In this document: positions 1 to 5,179 of the stretch, one piece after another
Layout of the letters: every line of letters starts with the position of its first letter
How positions within the stretch are numbered: the first letter of the stretch is position 1
Origin: Actinomycetota bacterium
GTDB taxonomy: Bacteria; Actinomycetota; Actinomycetes; UBA12327
NCBI GenBank assembly: GCA_003529305.1
Contig: DPWC01000059.1
Span: 1-5,179, forward strand
DNA length: 5,179 nucleotides
Reading direction: 5' to 3'
Notes under the pieces: model-generated
Databases searched by the model: none
What the model saw: the letters and a program-made list of their open reading frames with translations, nothing else
What the model was told of the DNA's origin: nothing
Position numbers and translations under genes: made by a program

Positions 1-234
1 GTCGCCCATCTCCACGGAAACGGCTCGGGGTTGTGCCCGCCACACCACCAGCACAGCGATGAGTACGGCAGCAACCGCGAGCACGGTCAAGCCGCGGCGC
101 ATGCGTTGAGCAGACGGCGCCTGATCACCGTCAGGCCATGGGGCAGCCGGCACAGATGGCGCCAGTGGCACTTCACCCTGCCCACTCCATGCCCCAACGG
201 CACGACGAAGACGCTCCCCAGGTCCTACCGACAT
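1..234 (-). CDS. N-terminal fragment of a membrane-anchored protein, probably ComEA (DNA uptake)
   Basis: This reading frame runs off the left edge; 78 codons are visible, from an ATG at 234 (in-frame stop just upstream at 244-246). Residues 1-44 form a Pro/Ala/Gly-rich, probably cytoplasmic stretch. Residues 45-48 (MRRG) are a basic flank, and residues 49-65 are one hydrophobic helix (LTVLAVAAVLIAVLVVW). An Arg/Pro-containing stretch, RAQPRAVSVEMGD, follows. A short cytoplasmic tail, a single transmembrane anchor and a Pro/Val-rich linker fit the N-terminus of actinobacterial ComEA, whose SLBB and helix-hairpin-helix DNA-binding domains would lie beyond the edge. The position just past leuS on the same strand supports this, because leuS and comEA-comEC-holA are often neighbours in Actinobacteria. 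No diagnostic ComEA domain is visible, so the name is inference. The start is uncertain: neither ATG 234 nor the internal ATG at 102 has a clear Shine-Dalgarno sequence. Any other single-pass membrane protein remains possible. Confidence 0.6.
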   Translation of the reverse strand, partial: MSVGPGERLRRAVGAWSGQGEVPLAPSVPAAPWPDGDQAPSAQRMRRGLTVLAVAAVLIAVLVVWRAQPRAVSVEMGD

Positions 235-362
235 GGCCGCACGCTAAGGAAGCATCAGCGGCTCACGGTGGCAGCGACCAACGCGATGGGGATGCATTCC
301 GCTGGGGATGGATGCCTAAAGCCAGCCATCACGACGCCAGTCCCTAACACCGCGCTGTGACC

Positions 363-368
363 TACACT
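363..368 (+). promoter_or_regulatory. Possible -10 element for the VOC gene
   Basis: TACACT matches four of six positions of the TATAAT consensus. It would place transcription start around 375, giving a leader of about 20 bases that contains the GGAGG ribosome binding site. No good -35 hexamer stands at the expected distance, so this is a weak call made from position and similarity only. Confidence 0.25.
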
Positions 369-385
369 CGCGCCACACCCACCAC

Positions 386-390
386 GGAGG
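386..390 (+). promoter_or_regulatory. Ribosome binding site that sets the VOC gene start
   Basis: GGAGG lies five bases before the ATG at 396. The same frame is open from a GTG at 357, but that codon has no such site, and the 13 extra residues it would add do not belong to the VOC fold. The ATG at 396 is therefore preferred. Confidence 0.8.
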
Positions 391-395
391 TCGGC

Positions 396-833
396 ATGTC
401 GCGCATCAGCATCTACTTGAACTTCATGGGGAAAACTGAGGAAGCCTTCACCTTCTACCGCTCCGTCTTTGGTGGTGAATTCATCGGCTTGCAGCGCATG
501 GGCGAGGTGCCCACAGCACCGGGCCAGCCGGAACTGCCGGAACATGAACGCCAGCTGCTGATGCACATTGAGTTGCCGATCCTGGATGGCACGATCCTCA
601 TGGGCACCGACATGCTGGAGTCGATGGGTCACCAACTACAGCCGGGCAACAACATCTCGATCAATATCGAGCCCGACACCTTGGCAGAGACACAACGGAT
701 CTTCGATGCGCTCTCTGAGGGGGCTACCGATGTGGTGCCCTTGAATTTGATGTTCTGGGGGGCTTACTGGGGCACCTTTGTGGATCGCTACAGCATTCGC
801 TGGATGTTCAACTGTCCGGAGCAACCGGCTTAG
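396..833 (+). CDS. VOC family protein, PhnB / glyoxalase-like
   Basis: This 145-residue protein belongs to the vicinal oxygen chelate superfamily, PhnB-like branch (often annotated as 3-demethylubiquinone-9 3-methyltransferase-like or glyoxalase/bleomycin-resistance-like). The first beta-alpha-beta-beta-beta module covers about residues 1-75: IYLNF at the start, helix TEEAFTFYRSVFGGEF (14-29), then the strands LLMHIELPI (54-62) and ILMGTDM (67-73). The second module covers about 85-140: NNISINIEP (85-93), helix ETQRIFDALSEG (98-109), then FWGAYWGTFVDRYSIRWMFNC (120-140). The length is normal for the family. H57 and E59 sit where VOC proteins may place metal ligands, but PhnB-like members vary and no substrate can be deduced. 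It is probably cytoplasmic and dimeric, as is usual for the fold. The gene is transcribed alone, against its neighbours, and its TAG overlaps the leuS TAA. It may be a later insertion between leuS and the comEA-like gene. Confidence 0.9.
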   Translation: MSRISIYLNFMGKTEEAFTFYRSVFGGEFIGLQRMGEVPTAPGQPELPEHERQLLMHIELPILDGTILMGTDMLESMGHQLQPGNNISINIEPDTLAETQRIFDALSEGATDVVPLNLMFWGAYWGTFVDRYSIRWMFNCPEQPA

Positions 834-3319
834 TCACCAGCAACGATGTTGACCAGTTTCGGCTCGCGCACCACCACAGTGCGTACCGAACGGCCCGCCA
901 ATGTGCGCTGCACAACATCGTCCGCCAGGGCCAATTCGCGCAAGTCATCAGCACTGATGCCGGGAGAGACTTCGAGGCGCTGACGCAACTTGCCATCTAC
1001 CTGCACCACGCAGGTCACCGACTCCTGCACCAGCAACGCCGGGTCCACCACAGGAAAACCAGCCAGCGCCACACAGGGCTGATGTCCAAGGCGCTGCCAC
1101 ATGTCCTCGGCGGTGTACGGGGCAACCATGGACAACAGCACCGCCACCGCCTCCACGGCTTCCCGCACAGCCGGGTCCGCTGGCCCAGCTCCGGTGTCGA
1201 TGGCCTTGCGCACCGCGTTGACCAATTCCATCACTCGAGCGATCGCCACATTGAAGCGCGAACTGGCGATGGCGGCGTCGGCTTCAGCGATGACCCGGTG
1301 CGTCACGCGTCGCAGCGTCAGATCACCGTTGGCCGGGTCAGTTCCCGGCGCACTGGTGACATCGCCCGCCAAGCGCCAGGCGCGCGCGAGAAACTTGGCG
1401 GAACCTGCCGGCGAAACATCGGCCCAATCGATGTCGTCTTCGGGTGGCCCAGCGAAGACCATCGTCAACCGAATCGCATCCACGCCGTGCTCGGCAAGTT
1501 CGTCACTGAGGCGCACCAGATTGCCGCGCGACTTGCTCATCGCTGAGCCATCCATTAACACCATGCCCTGATTGAGCAGTCGGGCGAAGGGCTCCTGAAC
1601 CTCAACCAAGCCAAGGTCGTGCAGAACTTTGGTGAAGAATCGGGCGTACAGCAGATGCAAAATGGCATGCGTCACGCCGCCGACATATTGATCCACGGGC
1701 AGCCACTGCTGAGCCTGCTGCACATCAAAAGGTGCGCTATCCAATTGTGGTGAGAGGTACCGCAGGAAGTACCACGAGCTGTCGACGAAGGTGTCCATGG
1801 TGTCGGTATCGCGTTGTGCTGGGGAACCACACGACGGACACGGCACGCTGAGCCAGTGCGTGGCACCGCCCAGCGGCGAGGTGCCTTTAGGGCTGAGGTC
1901 CAGACCTTGCGAATCAGGCAGAGTCACGGGCAGTTGATCGTCGGGAACCGCAACCTCGCCGCAGGATGGGCAATGGATGATCGGAATGGGGGTACCCCAG
2001 TACCGCTGGCGAGAGATCAACCAGTCACGAAGCCGGTAGTTCTTCGCGGCAGCACCTTGGCCCTGGGCTTCCAGCAGTGCCGTGATGTGAGCGATGGCAT
2101 CGGCCTTGGCCATGCCATCAAGGGGGCCAGAGTTCACCAGGGCGCCGTCACCGGGCGTCGCCACACCGGTGATCGCCGGATCGTCGGCTTCGGTATCGAC
2201 GACCACGCGCACCGGCAGGTCGAAGGCGCGGGCGAAGTCAAGGTCGCGCTGGTCATGAGCCGGTACCGCCATGATCGCGCCGGTGCCGTAATCGGCCAGC
2301 ACATAGTCCGCGGCAAAGATCGGCAGTCGTTCGTCATTGACCGGGTTGATGGCGTACCGCTGCAGAAAGACACCCGTCTTTGGGCGCTCCGTGGACAGCC
2401 GGTCGATGTCTGAGGTGGCCCGCACCTGCTCCACATACTCAGCAAATTGCCGCTGCACCAAAGCGGGAGCACCAGCAGCCAGTTCAGCGGCCAGATCACT
2501 GTCGGCAGCCACTACAAAGAAGGTGGCACCAAACAAGGTGTCGGGTCGGGTCGTGTAAACCGTGACCGGCTGCTCACGGCCTTCCACCGCGAAATTCACC
2601 TCAGCGCCAGTGGAACGACCGATCCAATTGCGCTGCATGGTGAGCACCTTGTCGGGCCAGTTGCCCTCCAACTGCTCCATGTCATCAAGAAGCCGATCGG
2701 CATAGTCGGTGATGCGCAAGTACCACTGCGTCAACTTCTTCTTGGTCACTGCGGTGTCGCACCGCTCGCAGAGACCACCCACCACCTGCTCATTGGCCAG
2801 CACGGTCTGGCAGTTGGGGCACCAGTTCACATTCGATGGCTTGCGATAGGCCAAGCCTCGTTCAAACATCCGGACAAAAAACCACTGGTTCCAGCGGTAG
2901 TACTCGGGGTCGCAGGTGTTCAGTACCCGGTCCCAGTCAAACGAACAGGCGTATCGGCGCATGGACGCCCGCTGGGTGGCGATGTTCTCGTAGGTCCACC
3001 GCGCCGGATCCTCACCACGCTTAATGGCGGCATTCTCTGCTGGCAATCCGAAGGCATCCCACCCGATGGGATGCAGCACATCGAAACCTTTGAGGACCCA
3101 ATAGCGCGCCGGCACATCTCCGATCGCGTACGCCTCGGCGTGACCCATGTGCAGATCACCCGAGGGGTAGGGAAACATGTCGAGCACATACTTCTTGGGT
3201 CGGTCATCACCGGGTTGGCCCGAGCGAAATGGAGTTAACTCGTCCCAGATGGGCAGCCACTTTTCCTGAATTGCCTGAGCGTCATATCGCTCCGCAGGGC
3301 TGCTGTCCGGCTGACTCAT
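830..3319 (-). CDS. leuS: Leucyl-tRNA synthetase (class Ia)
   Basis: This 829-residue cytoplasmic enzyme charges tRNA-Leu with leucine using ATP and removes wrongly charged amino acids. Visible elements in order: the HIGH signature as HMGH at 57-60 in PYPSGDLHMGH; four cysteines of a zinc-type module (C167, C170, C184, C187); the threonine-rich editing motif TTRPDTLFG (256-264); the editing-site stretch GTGAIMAVPAHDQRD (345-359) with D356 and D359; a return to the catalytic core at RDWLISRQRYWGTPIPI (431-447); a second cysteine set (C450, C453, C494, C497); DTMDTFVDSSWYFLRY (506-521); and the KMSKS signature as AMSKS at 593-597, followed by RGN. The tRNA-binding helical domain (about 640-760) and a small C-terminal domain ending KLVNIVAGD follow. 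The length is within the bacterial range and the gene is intact. The start at 3319 is preferred over an in-frame ATG at 3328 because GGGAAG stands nine bases before it. The gene follows the lysozyme gene by 21 bases and is probably cotranscribed. The first lysine of KMSKS is replaced by alanine. Confidence 0.98.
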   Translation of the reverse strand: MSQPDSSPAERYDAQAIQEKWLPIWDELTPFRSGQPGDDRPKKYVLDMFPYPSGDLHMGHAEAYAIGDVPARYWVLKGFDVLHPIGWDAFGLPAENAAIKRGEDPARWTYENIATQRASMRRYACSFDWDRVLNTCDPEYYRWNQWFFVRMFERGLAYRKPSNVNWCPNCQTVLANEQVVGGLCERCDTAVTKKKLTQWYLRITDYADRLLDDMEQLEGNWPDKVLTMQRNWIGRSTGAEVNFAVEGREQPVTVYTTRPDTLFGATFFVVAADSDLAAELAAGAPALVQRQFAEYVEQVRATSDIDRLSTERPKTGVFLQRYAINPVNDERLPIFAADYVLADYGTGAIMAVPAHDQRDLDFARAFDLPVRVVVDTEADDPAITGVATPGDGALVNSGPLDGMAKADAIAHITALLEAQGQGAAAKNYRLRDWLISRQRYWGTPIPIIHCPSCGEVAVPDDQLPVTLPDSQGLDLSPKGTSPLGGATHWLSVPCPSCGSPAQRDTDTMDTFVDSSWYFLRYLSPQLDSAPFDVQQAQQWLPVDQYVGGVTHAILHLLYARFFTKVLHDLGLVEVQEPFARLLNQGMVLMDGSAMSKSRGNLVRLSDELAEHGVDAIRLTMVFAGPPEDDIDWADVSPAGSAKFLARAWRLAGDVTSAPGTDPANGDLTLRRVTHRVIAEADAAIASSRFNVAIARVMELVNAVRKAIDTGAGPADPAVREAVEAVAVLLSMVAPYTAEDMWQRLGHQPCVALAGFPVVDPALLVQESVTCVVQVDGKLRQRLEVSPGISADDLRELALADDVVQRTLAGRSVRTVVVREPKLVNIVAGD

Positions 3320-3328
3320 GGCGGGCAT

Positions 3329-3334
3329 CTTCCC
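3329..3334 (-). promoter_or_regulatory. Ribosome binding site deciding the leuS start
   Basis: GGGAAG on the minus strand lies nine bases before the ATG at 3319 but directly abuts the alternative ATG at 3328. The spacing therefore favours the 829-residue protein beginning MSQPDSS over the 832-residue form. Confidence 0.6.
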
Positions 3335-3340
3335 ACGCGG

Positions 3341-5017
3341 CTAGCGAACGGTCAGGACCACCTGTCGCGATGTCACCCGCAGATGATGGGTGCTAGCAGG
3401 CAGCAGCACGCGCATCGTCACCCTTCCCTTCCGGGATGTGGGCACTGGGAAGGAGTAGCGACCGGTGACTGACAACACGGCTGACGATTTGGTCACCCAT
3501 CGACCAGCCGTGTAGATCTGCCGGTAGACCGTCTCGCCGGCAAGTAACGGCGTCGTTCCGCCCCGCAATCGCACCACGCCCGTGCGCTTGACCGAGGTTG
3601 TCGACAGCACCGCACTGAGGGCTGGTCGTACCCGCACCGATCCCACGGCGGTCCCTGAAGAGTTCCACGCACTGGCCGGAACGGTGGCAGTGACCTGGGT
3701 GTCAATGGCTGCACGCAACCACGCCGTGGCAGTGCCCTCGGTATCTGTTGTCACCCCCACGGCTGTGGGTGATCCGCTCAATTCCGGTTGCGACACCACC
3801 GAGATCACCGCACCGGGCAATGCTTGGCCCGTGTCGGTGCGAACAAGTCGTACTTGAACTGGAAACCACGAGGCCCCGCTGGCAGCTACTGGCCGGGCAA
3901 TGGTCAATGTGGTGGCCGATGGCCGAACGCTCAACGGGTCATACGCAGCAATCGTTGCCGTTGCCACAGCAGTCGGCCCGATACCTGCAACATTCTCGGC
4001 CGCCACGGTGAAGCTGTGGCTGCCCGCGGGCAGACCCCATGCCACGAAGGAGCTTGTCGGAGCCAACACGGCGGGGCCGTCATCGACCTTGACCCGGTAA
4101 TTCAGGATCGGAACGCCACCATCATCGAGTGGGGCCGACCAGGTGAGTGTGGCTGCGCCGACACCGGGCGTTGCTGCGAGCGTGACTGGCTCCGTTGGAG
4201 GTGCATACCCGGAGGCCGTGCCGTCAGCGAAGGCTTGAAGAGTCGACAAAGAGCCGTTGAAGCGGTTGACATCTCCGGCGCCCGTGATGCCGTTGGTGGA
4301 TTCGGTCGAGGTGTACTGCCAGAGGGCCCAGGTGCGCCAGCCCCCCGGCAAGGTGGTCGCTGTGGGAACCGTTGTGGTGTATCGGGCGTACCACAGCGGA
4401 TAGCTCGCCAATGCTGAGGTGTTCCCCAGTGGGCCGATGATGAACGAGTGATAGGTGTACAGCATGGGCGTACGCCCACTCAGGGAGCGAACGGTGGCGA
4501 GAAAGGTCTGCGCCCACGCGACCAGATCACCGCTGCTCAGGCCACCGGTGATTTCCAGATCAAGCGCAGGGGGCAGCACTCCCGTTGACCGCAGAGAAAT
4601 ACCCGCTCCGCGCATCGTGCTCACGAAGTACTTGGCCTGGTCGCGCGCTGACTTGTAACGGTCACACGGCAGCACGCCGCCACAAGTGGTCACCGAAGGC
4701 TCGGCGTAGTGATAGGCGCCGATGACCAGACCTGCGGTTCTTGCGCCGGTGAAATCCGGCGTGAAGTAAGGATTCGTGTAGTTGGTGCGCTGAGTCGCCT
4801 TGACGATGGCGAACGAGCGCCCAGCGGCCTTGACCTTGGTCCAATCAATCCCCACCCCATTGGGGTGGTCCCACCGCGAGACATCAACTCCAGTGACGAG
4901 CGCGGTGCCTGCCGCCTGCGAGGACAAAGCCGGCAGCGTGGCCAGAAGCAATGCAGGCAGCGCAACGGTGACGACCGCTACCCAGCGCCGCCTGGCACTC
5001 CATTTCGCCCGCACCAT
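3341..5017 (-). CDS. Secreted GH25 (Chalaropsis-type) lysozyme-like protein with FN3 and Ig-like regions
   Basis: A 558-residue exported protein, predicted to cleave the glycan strands of peptidoglycan as an N-acetylmuramidase. Residues 1-35 are a Sec signal peptide: basic MVRAKWSARRRW, hydrophobic core VAVVTVALPALLLATLPAL, likely cleavage after SQA. The GH25 barrel spans about 40-258. It shows GVDVSRWD with D45, FAIVKATQ (69-76), GAYHYA (100-105), the catalytic-type DxE as D153 and E155 in PALDLEITGG, PLWYARY (207-213), WALWQYTS (230-237) and GDVNRFNG with D249. Thus the expected acidic residues are present. C112 and C118 could form a disulfide. A fibronectin type III domain follows at about 272-355, then an invasin-like or Ig-like region (about 360-463) and a final beta-rich region (about 464-558) of a kind common at the ends of actinobacterial secreted proteins. 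There is no sortase signal and no C-terminal transmembrane segment. The start at 5017 follows a strong ribosome binding site; the frame is open upstream to an ATG at 5116, but that would bury the signal peptide. It could act in wall remodelling or against other cells; the sequence does not decide. Confidence 0.93.
   Translation of the reverse strand: MVRAKWSARRRWVAVVTVALPALLLATLPALSSQAAGTALVTGVDVSRWDHPNGVGIDWTKVKAAGRSFAIVKATQRTNYTNPYFTPDFTGARTAGLVIGAYHYAEPSVTTCGGVLPCDRYKSARDQAKYFVSTMRGAGISLRSTGVLPPALDLEITGGLSSGDLVAWAQTFLATVRSLSGRTPMLYTYHSFIIGPLGNTSALASYPLWYARYTTTVPTATTLPGGWRTWALWQYTSTESTNGITGAGDVNRFNGSLSTLQAFADGTASGYAPPTEPVTLAATPGVGAATLTWSAPLDDGGVPILNYRVKVDDGPAVLAPTSSFVAWGLPAGSHSFTVAAENVAGIGPTAVATATIAAYDPLSVRPSATTLTIARPVAASGASWFPVQVRLVRTDTGQALPGAVISVVSQPELSGSPTAVGVTTDTEGTATAWLRAAIDTQVTATVPASAWNSSGTAVGSVRVRPALSAVLSTTSVKRTGVVRLRGGTTPLLAGETVYRQIYTAGRWVTKSSAVLSVTGRYSFPVPTSRKGRVTMRVLLPASTHHLRVTSRQVVLTVR
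4852..4868. repeat. GC-rich inverted repeat inside the lysozyme gene
   Basis: CCACCCC and GGGGTGG form a perfect seven-base-pair stem around a three-base loop (ATT on plus, AAT in the mRNA). It encodes residues HPNGV just after the DVSRWD motif. It may be only a consequence of GC-rich codons, but it would be a stable hairpin early in the message. Confidence 0.6.
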
Positions 5018-5025
5018 GCCGCAAG

Positions 5026-5032
5026 CCTCCTT
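5026..5032 (-). promoter_or_regulatory. Strong ribosome binding site setting the lysozyme start
   Basis: AAGGAGG on the minus strand stands eight bases before the ATG at 5017. It is a full-strength Shine-Dalgarno at good spacing, and the protein then begins with a classical signal peptide. This outweighs the longer in-frame starts at 5116 and 5095. Confidence 0.88.
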
Positions 5033-5082
5033 CGTCAGCAGGCTATCGGCACGAGGCCAGCGGACTTGAGGTTGGGCGGTCG

Positions 5083-5111
5083 ATGATGACTCCATTGCCG
5101 GAGCGTGAAAA
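5083..5111 (-). promoter_or_regulatory. Possible promoter for the lysozyme-leuS pair
   Basis: On the minus strand a TTTTCA hexamer (5106-5111) is followed after 17 bases by CATCAT (5083-5088). Each matches four of six consensus positions, so this is a plausible but weak housekeeping-type promoter. It would give a leader of about 60 bases before the ATG at 5017. The longer in-frame ATGs at 5095 and 5116 lie within or upstream of it and would be outside such a transcript. Confidence 0.25.
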
Positions 5112-5158
5112 ACCAAATGTCCTGCACCGTGTCGTCCGCCATCTCTGACACCTTTGAG

Positions 5159-5179
5159 TGGAGCTGAGGGGACTTGAAC
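5159..5179 (-). tRNA. 3' end of a tRNA gene cut by the window edge, probably tRNA-Ala
   Basis: Read on the minus strand, the last bases fit tRNA positions 53-73: G53 (5179), T-loop TTCAAGT (5172-5178), T-stem 3' half CCCCT beginning with C61 (5167-5171), acceptor 3' strand CAGCTCC (5160-5166) and discriminator A73 (5159). CCA is not encoded, since CTC follows, which is usual in Actinobacteria. The acceptor strand carries U at position 70 with A73. If the missing 5' strand is GGGGCTG, this gives the G3:U70 pair that identifies tRNA-Ala; if it is GGAGCTG, the identity differs. The anticodon lies outside the window, so the amino acid is inference. Confidence 0.72.

Larger units (their letters stand above)
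235..395. other. Divergent intergenic region between the comEA-like and VOC genes
   Basis: These 161 bases separate two divergently oriented starts and should hold the promoters for both. I see no RNA gene and no convincing terminator hairpin. The octamer TGGGGATG occurs twice, at 287-294 and 303-310, 16 bases apart. Frames that stay open through this stretch on either strand have compositions unlike proteins (rich in His, Arg and Cys) and lack ribosome binding sites. Confidence 0.6.

Noticed and set aside
31..360. Plus-strand 109-codon open frame antisense to the comEA-like gene
   Set aside because: Its composition (His, Arg, Pro and Trp rich) is that of a GC-rich shadow frame, and the opposite strand holds a frame with a plausible transmembrane anchor.
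255..635. Minus-strand 126-codon open frame over the VOC gene start
   Set aside because: It lies antisense to a well-supported VOC gene, resembles no family, is rich in His, Ala and Arg, and has no good ribosome binding site.
817..829. CCGG-AGCAA-CCGG hairpin at the end of the VOC gene as a terminator
   Set aside because: The stem has only four pairs and is not followed by a T-run in either direction.
1082..1571. Two overlapping plus-strand frames of about 155 codons inside leuS
   Set aside because: Both are antisense to the conserved catalytic and helical domains of LeuRS and encode no recognisable protein.
2447..3238. Plus-strand 263-codon open frame antisense to the leuS N-terminal half
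   Set aside because: Its length reflects the low stop frequency opposite a GC-rich conserved gene; there is no domain, ribosome binding site or sensible composition.
3751..3772. TCACCC...GGGTGA inverted repeat with an inner CCCAC/GTGGG
   Set aside because: It lies within the lysozyme coding region, has no T-run, and is explained by Val/Thr/Pro codons; no regulatory role can be supported.
5018..5116. Upstream in-frame extension of the lysozyme beginning MVFHAPAMESSS
   Set aside because: The AAGGAGG site and the signal peptide both point to the ATG at 5017; the extension would place 33 residues before the signal peptide.

Overview
The window looks like chromosomal DNA from an actinobacterium. 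It is moderately GC-rich, the reading frames favour G/C in the third codon position, and the leucyl-tRNA synthetase is of bacterial type. A membrane-anchored, ComEA-like N-terminus lies just past leuS, which matches a gene order common in Actinobacteria (leuS, then comEA-comEC-holA). The genus cannot be named from the sequence.

Layout, left to right. Positions 1-234 (minus) hold the first 78 codons of a membrane-anchored protein that runs off the left edge, probably ComEA. Positions 235-395 are a divergent intergenic region. Positions 396-833 (plus) encode a small VOC-fold protein of the PhnB/glyoxalase-like type. Its stop codon overlaps that of the convergent leuS gene (830-3319, minus) by four bases. 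Twenty-one bases upstream of leuS ends a secreted GH25 lysozyme-like protein (3341-5017, minus) with a fibronectin-III domain and two further beta-rich regions. At the right edge, 5159-5179 match the T-arm and 3' acceptor strand of a minus-strand tRNA cut by the window end, most likely tRNA-Ala.

On the minus strand the transcriptional order is tRNA, GH25 lysozyme, leuS, (VOC gene on the opposite strand), comEA-like. The tight GH25-leuS spacing, with no visible terminator, suggests that they share a transcript at least in part, although their functions (cell-wall hydrolysis and tRNA charging) are not obviously linked. The VOC gene interrupts what would otherwise be a run of minus-strand genes.

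I see no phage genes, insertion sequences, CRISPR array or novel defence-type system. Most of the window is ordinary core genome. The points worth a second look are the lysozyme-leuS pairing, the AMSKS variant of the synthetase signature, the modular tail of the lysozyme and the two truncated edge features.
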